From NCBI RefSeq assembly GCF_029854195.1, contig NZ_CP122960.1, forward strand, positions 936,001-1,000,000: a DNA stretch of 64,000 nt, in the 5' to 3' direction. Of this stretch, positions 33,020 through 41,344 are shown in pieces. Under the pieces are notes generated by a model. It saw only the letters and a program-made list of their open reading frames with translations, was not told where the DNA came from and made no database searches. A program made the translations under genes and the position numbers. Each line of letters starts with the position of its first letter. Position 1 is the first letter of the stretch. This DNA is from Amylibacter sp. IMCC11727. GTDB taxonomy: Bacteria > Pseudomonadota > Alphaproteobacteria > Rhodobacterales > Rhodobacteraceae.

Positions 33020-33839
33020 GGTTTTTGATAATCGGCAATGCGTGCTGGGTGAGGGACCGTTGTGGCATCCCGTGCGCGGTGAGTTGTTTTGGTTTGACAT
33101 CCTGAGCAAGAAAATGATGACGAAAACGCAGGAATGGGTGTTCGAGGAACACGTTTCTGCGGCAGGTTGGATTGACACGGATCGGTTGCTGATCGCAAGT
33201 GAGACGGCGTTGTTTACATTCGACCTGCGTGATGGAACAAAAACGCATGTGGTTGATCTGGATGCAGAAAACCCTGTGACGCGGTCGAATGACGGACGCG
33301 CGGATCCCCAAGGTGGTTTTTGGATCGGAACTATGGGCAAATCGGCGGAGCCGAACGCTGGTGCGATTTATCGGTACTATCGTGGGGAAGTTCGCAAGCT
33401 GTTTGGCAACATCACGATTTCCAATTCGATCTGTTTCGCGCCGAGCGGAGATCGGGTTTATTTCACAGATACGCGGCTTGGGAAAATCATGACGATGGCG
33501 CTGGATGATGATGGCTGGCCCACGGGGGCGCCAGTGGTTTTTGTGGATGTCTCAGGGGACGGTTTGAACCCCGATGGCTCCGTTGTGGATGCCGAAGGAT
33601 GCCTGTGGAACGCGCAGTGGGGCACGAGCCGTGTTGCGCGATATGCGTCTGACGGGACGTTTCTGTCTGCGGTGGAAATTCCTGCGAAACAAGCGTCCTG
33701 TCCTGCCTTCGGTGGGGCGGATTTGCGCAGTTTGTTTGTGACATCTGCGGCTGACGGCCTGAGCGGAACGGACGAAGGTAAGACCTTTGCCGTGAAGATG
33801 GATGTGCAAGGACAAGCTGAACATCAGGTGATGCTATGA
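33006..33839 (+). CDS. SMP-30/gluconolactonase family lactonase, probably galactonolactonase
   Basis: About 277 residues in six beta-propeller blades. Metal-binding segments are GEGPLWHPVRGELFW, RSNDGRADPQGGFWIGTM, SICFAPSGDRVYFTD and GDGLNPDGSVVDAEG. SMP-30 enzymes hydrolyse aldonolactones with a divalent metal; here galactono-lactone from the dehydrogenase is the expected substrate. The start is ATG 33006 or ATG 33009, overlapping the aldolase stop; a longer upstream reading is out of keeping with the family. Overlaps the GH42 start by four bases. Confidence 0.9.
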   Translation: MMQVEVFDNRQCVLGEGPLWHPVRGELFWFDILSKKMMTKTQEWVFEEHVSAAGWIDTDRLLIASETALFTFDLRDGTKTHVVDLDAENPVTRSNDGRADPQGGFWIGTMGKSAEPNAGAIYRYYRGEVRKLFGNITISNSICFAPSGDRVYFTDTRLGKIMTMALDDDGWPTGAPVVFVDVSGDGLNPDGSVVDAEGCLWNAQWGTSRVARYASDGTFLSAVEIPAKQASCPAFGGADLRSLFVTSAADGLSGTDEGKTFAVKMDVQGQAEHQVML

Positions 33840-35731
33840 AGCGCACGCTTGGTTGCTGTTATTACCCAGAACATTGGCCGCAGGAGATGTGGGCCGAGGA
33901 TGCAGCACGGATGGTTGCGGCAGGTCTGACGTGGGTTCGGATCGGCGAGTTTGCTTGGTCCAAGATCGAGCCTGAATACGGGCGGTTTGACTGGGCGTGG
34001 CTGGACAAAGCGATTGCGGTTTTAAACAATGCGGGGTTGCAGGTTGTGCTGGGCACGCCCACAGCGACGCCCCCCCGATGGATGCTGGATCGACATCCTA
34101 ACATGTTGGCCGTTGGGGCCGATGGGATGGCACGCAAGTTCGGCTCGCGGCGGCATTATTGTTTCAGCCATGAGGGGTACGCGAAAGAGTGTGATCGGAT
34201 TGTAGAGGCGGTGGCCAGGCGGTACGGCACACAGGTGGCAGCGTGGCAGACGGACAACGAATATGGCTGCCATGACACCACGGTCAGCTATTCCGATGCA
34301 GCGCGCCTGGCTTTTCAGGATTGGTGTGCGCAGCGGTATCAATCGCCCGATGCACTGAACACGGCATGGGGCAATGTGTTTTGGTCGATGGAGTATGCCG
34401 AGTTCGAGCAGATTGACCTGCCAAACCTGACGGTGACAGAGCCTAACCCCGCGCATGTGCTGGCGTTTCGGCGGTTTTCGTCGGATCAGGTGGTGCGGTT
34501 TAATCGGCGGCAGGTGGATATTATCCGCGCCCATTCGGATGCACCCGTATCGCACAATTACATGGGGCGCGTGACGGATTTTGATCATTTCGATGTGGGC
34601 GCTAATTTGGATATTGCCACGTGGGACAGCTATCCCTTGGGGTTTTTAGAAGATCGGGTAGGTGCTTCGCCAGACCGACAGGCGGCGTATATGCGGCAGG
34701 GGGACCCTGACTTTCAGGCGTTTCACCACGATCTGTACCGCGCAGTAGGACATGGCCGATGGTGGGTGATGGAACAACAACCCGGACCCGTGAACTGGGC
34801 ACCGTTCAATCCAGCCCCACTGGTGGGAATGGTGCGATTGTGGACGTGGGAAGCCTTTGCCCACGGTGCGGAGGCCGTTTGTTATTTCCGCTGGCGGCAA
34901 GCGCCATTTGCGCAAGAACAGATGCACGCAGGACTATTGAGGCCAGATAGCGTCGACGCGCCTGCAATGGGCGAGGCCATGACCGTGGCCGCAGAGCTGA
35001 AGGATGCGCCAGAGGTGGCAAAAAGTGCCGCGCCCGTGGCGTTTATCTTTGACTATGACGCGGAATTTGCCTGGGACACACAGCCACAAGGGCAGGGGTT
35101 GTCGTATTTTGGGTTGGTATTTGATCTGTACCGCAGCCTGCGAAAGTTGGGTGTGTCGGTGGATATTGTGCCACCGAGCACGCGGGATTTCTCTGGGCGT
35201 AAGTTGGTTATTGCATCTGGGTTGATGACCATAGGCAACGATTTGAAAGCGGCGTTGCTGGCGACCGAAGCGCAGGTTTTATTGGGGCCACGCACGGGTG
35301 CGCGCACAGCGGAAATGGCGATTCCTGTGCCATTGCCCCCCGCAGTGGACGGGCTGGATGTGACAGTGACCTTGGTGGAAACCTTGCGCGCGGATCGGCC
35401 AATGGCCTTGGCTGAAGGTGGGGCATTCCAAGGATATCGCGAGGAAATCGAGGGCTCGGCAGACGTTGTTGAAACCCTTACGGATGGGCGCGCGGCGGTG
35501 ATGGTTTCAGGGGCCGTAACGTATCTGGCAGGCTGGCCAGACGAGGATGCGGCAGTGCGGATCATGCGTAGGCTATGTGATGCAGCGGGCATTGCAGTGA
35601 TGGATTTGCCCGAAGGGTTGCGGGTGCGCGACACAGGGAATGAACGTTTTTGGTTCAACTATGGAGCCCAAGCTGTGACGTATAAAGGTCGTGAGTTTGC
35701 GCCTGCTGACGTTGTGCGCGAGGTGATTTAA
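33836..35731 (+). CDS. Beta-galactosidase, glycoside hydrolase family 42
   Basis: 631 residues, standard GH42 length. The N-terminal TIM barrel starts GCCYYPEHWPQEMW and AGLTWVRIGEFAWSKIEP; the acid/base Glu is in WQTDNEYGCHDT and the nucleophile in WWVMEQQPGPVNW. A trimerisation domain (VAFIFDYDAEFAWDTQPQG) and a small C-terminal beta domain follow. No signal peptide, so it acts in the cytosol on beta-galactosides already imported. Last gene of the cluster. Having both alpha- and beta-galactosidase in one operon suggests a mixed galactoside diet. Confidence 0.95.
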   Translation: MKRTLGCCYYPEHWPQEMWAEDAARMVAAGLTWVRIGEFAWSKIEPEYGRFDWAWLDKAIAVLNNAGLQVVLGTPTATPPRWMLDRHPNMLAVGADGMARKFGSRRHYCFSHEGYAKECDRIVEAVARRYGTQVAAWQTDNEYGCHDTTVSYSDAARLAFQDWCAQRYQSPDALNTAWGNVFWSMEYAEFEQIDLPNLTVTEPNPAHVLAFRRFSSDQVVRFNRRQVDIIRAHSDAPVSHNYMGRVTDFDHFDVGANLDIATWDSYPLGFLEDRVGASPDRQAAYMRQGDPDFQAFHHDLYRAVGHGRWWVMEQQPGPVNWAPFNPAPLVGMVRLWTWEAFAHGAEAVCYFRWRQAPFAQEQMHAGLLRPDSVDAPAMGEAMTVAAELKDAPEVAKSAAPVAFIFDYDAEFAWDTQPQGQGLSYFGLVFDLYRSLRKLGVSVDIVPPSTRDFSGRKLVIASGLMTIGNDLKAALLATEAQVLLGPRTGARTAEMAIPVPLPPAVDGLDVTVTLVETLRADRPMALAEGGAFQGYREEIEGSADVVETLTDGRAAVMVSGAVTYLAGWPDEDAAVRIMRRLCDAAGIAVMDLPEGLRVRDTGNERFWFNYGAQAVTYKGREFAPADVVREVI

Positions 35732-35770
35732 GCGTTTTGGATATTTACGCTCAAAAGAAGACGGGATGCG

Positions 35771-36208
35771 TTATTTTTCGACCATGATCGTGACGGGGCC
35801 ATCATTGGTGAGGCTGACTTGCATATCGCCGCCAAATTGGCCTTTGCCAACGGATACACCGTAGTTGGCAATGGTTTCACACAGCAGATCGTAAAGTGGT
35901 TCGCCCACATCGGGTGGGGCTGCGGCGGAAAACCCAGGGCGATTGCCCCGAGAGGTGTCAGCGGCAAGGGTGAATTGACTGATGATGAGGGCGCCGCCAT
36001 TTGTGTCGAGCAGGGAGCGGTTCATGCGGCCATCGTCATCCTTAAATATACGCAGGTTAACGATTTTTTTGGCGGTGGCGGCGACGTTCTCTGCGGTATC
36101 GCCCTGCATCGCACAGGCGAGAATAACGAGGCCAGGGCCTGTTTCGCCTATAACCTTGCCGCCCACCGACACCGAGCCATGAGTCACCCGTTGCAACAAA
36201 GCACGCAT
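35771..36208 (-). CDS. dtd: D-aminoacyl-tRNA deacylase
   Basis: 145 residues. DTD signatures: MRALLQRVTHGSVSVGGKVIGE at the start, the SQFTLAAD active-site motif and the TNDGPVTIMV motif near the C-terminus; GNRPGFSAAAPPD lies between. It removes D-amino acids (and glycine from tRNA-Ala) from mischarged tRNAs. One base separates it from ytoQ on the same strand, so the two are co-transcribed. Confidence 0.96.
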   Translation of the reverse strand: MRALLQRVTHGSVSVGGKVIGETGPGLVILACAMQGDTAENVAATAKKIVNLRIFKDDDGRMNRSLLDTNGGALIISQFTLAADTSRGNRPGFSAAAPPDVGEPLYDLLCETIANYGVSVGKGQFGGDMQVSLTNDGPVTIMVEK

Positions 36209-36209
36209 A

Positions 36210-36662
36210 TTAGGGCAGCTTATCCGTAAGAATATAGGTCAGGCATTGCGCCACTTCTTTGGCGGAATAACAGACAGCTTGGGCGGCCGCATCCACTTCT
36301 TTTAGGGCGTGATTGTGCTCTTCCATTTGTAGAACAATCAAGGATTTGCCAAGCGCGTGGGCGAAGCCAGCATCGAATGCGGCATTCCATTGTTTGTATT
36401 TTTCGCCAAAGCGGACAACGACGATATCGGCGTCTTTGATGGCTTTTCGGGTGCGCATGGAATTGAGGTGCGCGCCTTTGCTGTCGTGCCAAAATTTGTT
36501 CGGTTCTGCGCCCATGATCGTCACACCACAATCATCTGATGCAGCGTGATCTGTGACAGGGGCTGTGAAGGCGATGTCGAGATTATGGGCACTGCATTCG
36601 GCAATGATATCTTCGCGCCAAGAGGTGTGGATTTCCCCTGCAAGGTAAACGTTCAACTTCAT
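36210..36662 (-). CDS. ytoQ: YtoQ family protein
   Basis: 150 residues beginning MKLNVYLAGEIHTSWRED. The nucleoside 2-deoxyribosyltransferase-like fold is suggested by VYLAGEIH, APVTDHAASDDCG, RKAIKDADIVVVRFGEKYKQWNAAFDAG and GKSLIVLQ. Members are annotated YtoQ without a proven reaction. ATG 36662 lies directly next to the phaR stop (one-base gap); a longer version from 36674 would overlap it. Linked to dtd downstream. Confidence 0.9.
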   Translation of the reverse strand: MKLNVYLAGEIHTSWREDIIAECSAHNLDIAFTAPVTDHAASDDCGVTIMGAEPNKFWHDSKGAHLNSMRTRKAIKDADIVVVRFGEKYKQWNAAFDAGFAHALGKSLIVLQMEEHNHALKEVDAAAQAVCYSAKEVAQCLTYILTDKLP

Positions 36663-36663
36663 T

Positions 36664-37200
36664 TTACAGTCCATCCACTTTCTTCATCAATTCTGCCAAT
36701 TGTTGTTTCACCGCAGACAGCTCTTCGGATTCGGGTGTTGATTCTGGCTCTTCTTTCGGCGTTGCAGCACCCGTATTTTGCATCTGCGGCATCCACGCGG
36801 CCATCATGGATTGCATCATATCAGCCTGTTGTTTTTGCCAATTCCCCGCTGCGCCCATACCAGGAATTTTTTCCATCATGGATTGCTGTTGTTGGGTGAA
36901 CATTTCGTATGATTGGGACAGAAAATCGGGCAACATGCCTTGGGCTGCGGTGCTGTAGGAACGCACCAATCCTGTTAACACATTGACAGGCAACACATTT
37001 TCACCCTTGCTTTCCTGCTCGGTGATGATCTGTAACAGAAATTGCCGTGTGAGGTCCTCGCCCGTTTTTCGGTCGCGGATTTCCACGTCATTGCCCTGTT
37101 TGATCAATTCAGAGATTTCATCAAGGGTGACGTATTCGCTGGTTTGTGTGTTGTACAACCTGCGGCTGGCGTAGCGGTTTATCAAGATTGGATCGGCCAT
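36664..37200 (-). CDS. phaR: Polyhydroxyalkanoate synthesis repressor PhaR
   Basis: 178 residues. The N-terminal PHB accumulation regulator domain is clear: INRYASRRLYNTQTSEYVTLDEI followed by RDRKTGEDLTRQFLLQIITE. A second repeat region (VLPVNVLTGLVRSYS, LPDFLSQSYEMFTQQQQSM) and a Gln/Met-rich and Glu-rich tail follow. PhaR binds PHB granules and, when granules are absent, represses phaP and itself. Matching direct repeats occur in the phaP promoter upstream. Runs into ytoQ and dtd. Confidence 0.95.
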   Translation of the reverse strand: MADPILINRYASRRLYNTQTSEYVTLDEISELIKQGNDVEIRDRKTGEDLTRQFLLQIITEQESKGENVLPVNVLTGLVRSYSTAAQGMLPDFLSQSYEMFTQQQQSMMEKIPGMGAAGNWQKQQADMMQSMMAAWMPQMQNTGAATPKEEPESTPESEELSAVKQQLAELMKKVDGL

Positions 37201-37274
37201 TTTATCCCTATCATACGCGGTAATGCTGCACCGTAGCGTAATTTGTCAGGGACACAAAGAGAAAAGCCGGAAAC

Positions 37275-37307
37275 GAAAAAGGGCTGCCGGGAGGAGGCAG
37301 CCCTAAA
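37275..37307 (-). terminator. Rho-independent terminator of phaP
   Basis: Minus strand GGGCTGCC-loop-GGCAGCCC (arms 37281-37288 and 37296-37303) followed by TTTTT, 45 bases past the phaP stop. It insulates phaP from phaR downstream. Confidence 0.9.
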
Positions 37308-37351
37308 ATAAGTGGTTTTCGGGGAGGACGAAAACCGACTTTGTCGCGTGC

Positions 37352-37777
37352 TTAAGCAGCTTTTGCTTTTGCAGCTACGTCTTTGGTTGCAGCAACAACT
37401 TCTGCTTGAACGTCTTTGCCTGCAGCAACGAACAATTCTACAGCTTCCAGTTGGGCCGCTTTTGCAACTTCTGCGTAAGCAGACAGTTTTTCTGGCATTG
37501 CTTGCGCTTGAGCAGATGCAAAGTCAGAAGCCACTGTTGCGTAAGCAGATGGGTCTTTTTGAATTTTGTTCGCTGCTTCTACAGATTTCAGCGCTTCAGC
37601 TGTCCATGCGTTTGTCAGCTCTGCGTTTTTCTTGGCAGCTTCCAAAGCGATTTTGCCCAGCTTTACGTTGAACTCAGCAGCATTTTTTGCAGCGTCGTCG
37701 AACATTTTTGTGTCCATTTTGAATGCGCCAAAGAACTCTTCAGTTGCTTTTGCGAAATCGAAGTCTTGTTTAGCCAT
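37352..37777 (-). CDS. phaP: Phasin (PHA granule-associated protein)
   Basis: 141 residues, Ala/Lys/Glu-rich and almost all helical: MAKQDFDFAKATEEFFGAF, NAAEFNVKLGKIALEAAKKNAELTN, and a Lys-Ala tail (DVAAKAKAA). This is the phasin pattern; phasins coat PHA granules and control their size. It is in the same direction as phaC but separated by 362 bases with its own promoter, so it can be expressed strongly. Repressed by PhaR by family knowledge; operator-like repeats are visible. Confidence 0.93.
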   Translation of the reverse strand: MAKQDFDFAKATEEFFGAFKMDTKMFDDAAKNAAEFNVKLGKIALEAAKKNAELTNAWTAEALKSVEAANKIQKDPSAYATVASDFASAQAQAMPEKLSAYAEVAKAAQLEAVELFVAAGKDVQAEVVAATKDVAAKAKAA

Positions 37778-37834
37778 TGTTTTGATCCTTTGATCATGAA
37801 TTTCGTTGAAAGCAGTATCGCTTTCGATGAGGGA

Positions 37835-37888
37835 TAACTAAATGCTGCATTGCGGCATTGCAAGGGGTAATTGCTGCGTTGCGGCATA
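37835..37888 (-). promoter_or_regulatory. Predicted phaP promoter with PhaR-type TGC-rich direct repeats
   Basis: The 16-base sequence TGCTGC(A/G)TTGCGGCAT occurs twice (37843-37858 and 37872-37887), 29 bases apart. Read leftward, TTGCAA (37863-37858) and TAGTTA (37840-37835) are spaced by 17 bases, placing one repeat exactly between -35 and -10. TGC/GCA-rich sites of this kind are known PhaR targets in Paracoccus and Rhodobacter. A similar TTTGCAGTCGCAGCA lies near 37943-37958. Confidence 0.65.
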
Positions 37889-38139
37889 AGTAGGATAAGA
37901 TATTGTTTTAAATCAAAATATAATTTTAATCTAAGTCATGAATTTTGCAGTCGCAGCATTTCTAGGCGTAAAAAACTCGAGAATCTACGCGTATTCGGGG
38001 CAGGAAAAGCCCCTTTGTTATTGGTATCTGGCGGTTCAAGGTCATGTCATCCCGCATATGGATACGATGATTTGACGGGTGCCTCACACGAAAACGGTGT
38101 TGTGCCGCCGCCCTGTCAAACCCCGCGATGCGCGCAGGG
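37889..38139. other. phaC-phaP intergenic remainder
   Basis: No supportable gene. It starts AT-rich, holds a further GCAGTCGCAGCA motif (37946-37957), and contains a hairpin GGGGC-AGGAAAA-GCCCC (around 37996-38012) whose T-rich side points rightward, away from phaC, so it does not read as the phaC terminator. The rest is unremarkable. Confidence 0.45.
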
Positions 38140-39918
38140 TCAGATACCTGGCTTCAGAACATAACTACCAGGGGCTGGTTCGATTTCTGGAAATGCCTTT
38201 GATCCCAGTTTCCGAGCCTTTGTGGTCTGTTTGTCGTCTTTGGCCAGCCACGCAGACCATTTGTGCCACCAGCTTTCTTTCACAAAGTCTGCGTTTTCTT
38301 TCCAGAATTCGGGATCGCGCGGGGGCTCGTCGTTGAACCAATGGCCGTATTTGTCTTTGGAGGCTGGGTTCACGATACCTGCGATGTGCCCGCTTTCCGA
38401 CAGGATAAAGGTCCGTTCGCCGCGCAGCTTGGCCAAACCACGAAATGTGCTGGCCCATGGGGCGATGTGGTCTTGGATAGTGGAAACGGCAAAGATGGGT
38501 GTTTCAATGGCCGCAAGGCGGAGCTTTTTATCCAGCAGTTCGAATTCACCCCGAAACAGTTCATTGTCCACATACAGCTTTTTCAAATACTCCACCGCCA
38601 TACGTCCAGGCAGGTTCGTGCTGTCAGCATTCCATTGCAACAGATCAAAGGCAGGCGGCGCCTCGCCCATCATGTAGGATCGCACAGCAGGGGCATAGAC
38701 AAGGTCTTTGGCCCGAAGAAAACTAAAGGTGCGGGACATGAAATAGGATTCAAGATAGCCCGTTTGCGCCACCTGTGCCTCAATCCCTTTCAGAAAACCC
38801 GGCTCGAGGAAGTTGCCCAACTCACCAGGTTCGCGAAAATCGGTCATGGTGGTAAAGAACGTGGCTTTGTTCAGTTTTGATGCCTCACCAATTTCGGTCA
38901 GGTAAGCCGCGCAACAAGCCAACAGCGTGCCACCGATACAGTAACCCGCCACATTAACCGAGTCTTCTTTGGTGATGTCTAAAACGGTGTCGATGGCGGT
39001 CAGCAGACCTTCTTCTAGATAGGTGTCAAAACCGCAATCAGCGTAGTCCGCATCTGGGTTGGCCCAAGAAATAACGAAAACCGTATGGCCTTGGTCCACA
39101 CAGTATTTGATCAGGCTGTTTTCTTGGCGCAAATCAAGAATATAAAATTTGTTGATCCATGGGGGCGTGATCAAAAGGGGCTTTTTGTATACGGTATCTG
39201 TGGATGGCGTATATTGGATCAGCTGAAACATGCGATTCTGAAACACCACAGAGCCTTTGGAAGTGGCAATGTCCTTGCCCACCTCAAATGCGTCAGGATC
39301 GGCCAGACGCACGGCAATGCCTTGTTGGTTGCTTTCAAGATCGGCCACGAAATTTTCAAGCCCGTCCACAAGCGACTGGCCATTGGTTTCAATCGCCTTT
39401 TCCAACGCATCTGGATTTGTGGCGAGGAAATTGGTCGGCGCGAACATATCCACCACCTGCTTGGCGAAAAAGTTTACCTTTTCCTGTTCGCGATCAGGCA
39501 AGTGCGCCATGTCTTTTGTCACGGCTTCGACGGTTTGTGACGACAACAAATATTGCTGTTTGATTAACTTGAAATACGGGTTCTTTTCCCAGTTTGCGTT
39601 TTTAAACCGTTTGTCGGTGACGGGTTCGGGCGGCGTGTCCAATTCTCCTGCGGCAATTTGCTGCTGAATTTCGGACCAATTCTTCAGGCTTTGGGTCCAA
39701 TATCCCACTTGCGCCTCGATTATACGGCTCGGATCGCTCATCATTTCGGCGAAATATGCGGCCGCGGCCTTGGCGTAAAACTGGTAATCGGGGCTTTCAA
39801 GCGCTGGACTGTGTGACTTGCGTTCCGTCATCGCGGTAACCATGCGTTGAGTCAAGTCATTGATCTTGGACAGATTTTTCTCGAGTACTTCTTGATCAGG
39901 TGACTTAGCGTCAGACAT
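38140..39918 (-). CDS. phaC: Class I poly(3-hydroxyalkanoate) synthase
   Basis: 592 residues, normal for class I. The lipase-like box with nucleophilic Cys is VNVAGYCIGGTLLACC; other signatures are TPPWINKFYILDLRQENSLIKYCVDQG, SWANPDADYADCGFDTYL, and the catalytic Asp/His region TIQDHIAPWAST and SESGHIAGIVNP. It polymerises 3-hydroxyacyl-CoA on granule surfaces. Divergent from the depolymerase gene, with an inverted repeat between them. The terminal motif DPAPGSYV-like (EPAPGSYVLKP) is typical of this group. Confidence 0.96.
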   Translation of the reverse strand: MSDAKSPDQEVLEKNLSKINDLTQRMVTAMTERKSHSPALESPDYQFYAKAAAAYFAEMMSDPSRIIEAQVGYWTQSLKNWSEIQQQIAAGELDTPPEPVTDKRFKNANWEKNPYFKLIKQQYLLSSQTVEAVTKDMAHLPDREQEKVNFFAKQVVDMFAPTNFLATNPDALEKAIETNGQSLVDGLENFVADLESNQQGIAVRLADPDAFEVGKDIATSKGSVVFQNRMFQLIQYTPSTDTVYKKPLLITPPWINKFYILDLRQENSLIKYCVDQGHTVFVISWANPDADYADCGFDTYLEEGLLTAIDTVLDITKEDSVNVAGYCIGGTLLACCAAYLTEIGEASKLNKATFFTTMTDFREPGELGNFLEPGFLKGIEAQVAQTGYLESYFMSRTFSFLRAKDLVYAPAVRSYMMGEAPPAFDLLQWNADSTNLPGRMAVEYLKKLYVDNELFRGEFELLDKKLRLAAIETPIFAVSTIQDHIAPWASTFRGLAKLRGERTFILSESGHIAGIVNPASKDKYGHWFNDEPPRDPEFWKENADFVKESWWHKWSAWLAKDDKQTTKARKLGSKAFPEIEPAPGSYVLKPGI

Positions 39919-39924
39919 ATTTTG

Positions 39925-39954
39925 TTACCAGAATTGATTGTTTTGCTCTGGTAA
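39925..39954. promoter_or_regulatory. Inverted repeat and promoter between phaC and phaZ
   Basis: TTACCAGA (39925-39932), 14-base loop, TCTGGTAA (39947-39954): perfect 8-bp arms. It begins 7 bases upstream of the phaC ATG. Rightward, TTGATT (39934-39939) and TATATA (39956-39961) with a 16-bp spacer give a plausible phaZ promoter overlapped by the repeat, so one factor could control both directions. Confidence 0.6.
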
Positions 39955-40008
39955 TTATATACGGCTTTGCGCAAGAGTACACGGACAAGAAATTCCAAGG
40001 GCAGTGGT

Positions 40009-41271
40009 ATGACACTTTACGACATGAGCGAGAGCATCCGCCAAACGAATGCGTGGATGGGATCAACAACCAAAGCATTCTGGAGCAACCCTGCCTTTTC
40101 CATGACGATGAGCCCGTTTCCATCGCTGTTCGCAGCATGGGGCGAAGTCACCGAACGCGCGTTTGAAAAGGTTGCGGAAAAGCCAAGCTGGGGCATTGAA
40201 AGCGTTGTGTCCAAAGACCGCGATTACCCTGTAACCAAGAACATTGATTTACAGCTGCCGTTTTGTGATCTGATCCATTTTGCAGCGGCGCGTAATCGCC
40301 CTGTTACGCGCAAGGTTTTATTGGTTGCGCCCATGTCTGGCCATTATGCCACGCTGTGCCGCAAAACCGTGGTCAGCCTGCTGCCCAATTGCGATGTCTA
40401 TGTGACCGAGTGGAAGAATGCGCGCGATGTACCGCTGTCGGCAGGTAAATTCGATGTAGAGGATTACACCAAATACGTGGTGCAATTCATGAAACATCTG
40501 GGCGAAGACGTGCATGTGATTGCGGTTTGCCAACCTGTGCCACTGACCCTTGTGGCAACGGCGATGCTGGCCGAGGATGACAGTTCCCCAAACCCACGCA
40601 CATTAACGCTGATCGGTGGTCCAGTGGATCCAGACGCGAACCCAACCGAAGTGACGGATTTTGGCAATCGCGTCACGATGGGCCAGTTGGAACACAGTGT
40701 GATCACACCAGTCGGATTCGCGTTTCCGGGTGTGGGGCGCAAAGTTTATCCTGGTGCGATGCAATTGGCGTCTTTCATGGCGATGAATGCAGGCACTCAC
40801 GCCAAGGCGTTTTTAAACCAGATTGGGGCTGTGGCACGTGGCGAAGCATCGGACTTGGACAAGCATAACAAGTTTTACGATGAATATCTGGCGGTCATGG
40901 ACATGCCTGCGGAATTCTATCTGTCCACCGTAGAACGCGTGTTCAAAACCCGCGAAGTGGCGCGCAACGCGTTTACGATTGACGGCGAGCATGTAGATAT
41001 TTCTAAGATCACAGAAACAGCCGTGAAAATCGTTGAAGGGGGGCGCGATGATATTTCGGCTCCTGGCCAATGTTTGGCAGCACTTGATCTGTTGCCGAAC
41101 CTGCCTGACAGCATGAAAGAGCATTTCGTTGCCCCAGAGGCAGGACATTACGGCATCTTTAGCGGCAGCGCTTGGCGCAATGACATTCGTCCAGCGGTGT
41201 TGAACTTTATTGATGCGCACAACGGTGCTTCGAAAAAATCTACCAAAGTGACAAAGCTGAAGACGAGTTAA
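40009..41271 (+). CDS. phaZ: Intracellular polyhydroxyalkanoate depolymerase
   Basis: 420 residues. Typical PhaZ pattern: MTLYDMSESIRQTNAWMGSTT start, KVLLVAPMSGHYATL, and the nucleophile box in HVIAVCQPVPLTLVATA where Cys replaces the usual Ser. The C-terminal PHB_depo_C domain has GGRDDISAPGQ (catalytic Asp) and APEAGHYGIFSGSAWR (catalytic His). It mobilises stored PHB in the cytosol. ATG 40009 starts the family-typical sequence and follows AAGGGCAG; a longer in-frame reading to 39967 would overlap the promoter. Confidence 0.95.
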   Translation: MTLYDMSESIRQTNAWMGSTTKAFWSNPAFSMTMSPFPSLFAAWGEVTERAFEKVAEKPSWGIESVVSKDRDYPVTKNIDLQLPFCDLIHFAAARNRPVTRKVLLVAPMSGHYATLCRKTVVSLLPNCDVYVTEWKNARDVPLSAGKFDVEDYTKYVVQFMKHLGEDVHVIAVCQPVPLTLVATAMLAEDDSSPNPRTLTLIGGPVDPDANPTEVTDFGNRVTMGQLEHSVITPVGFAFPGVGRKVYPGAMQLASFMAMNAGTHAKAFLNQIGAVARGEASDLDKHNKFYDEYLAVMDMPAEFYLSTVERVFKTREVARNAFTIDGEHVDISKITETAVKIVEGGRDDISAPGQCLAALDLLPNLPDSMKEHFVAPEAGHYGIFSGSAWRNDIRPAVLNFIDAHNGASKKSTKVTKLKTS

Positions 41272-41344
41272 TCTGACGCTGCGCAACGCTTTGACGTGTG
41301 GATTGGCTATGGCAGGGTGGGGCATCTGAAAAGGAGCCCACCTG

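Noticed and set aside
37996..38012. Hairpin GGGGC-AGGAAAA-GCCCC as phaC terminator
   Set aside because: Its T-rich flank is on the wrong side for the leftward phaC transcript.
37871..38164. 97-codon open frame between phaP and phaC
   Set aside because: No ribosome site, covers regulatory repeats, no recognisable protein features.
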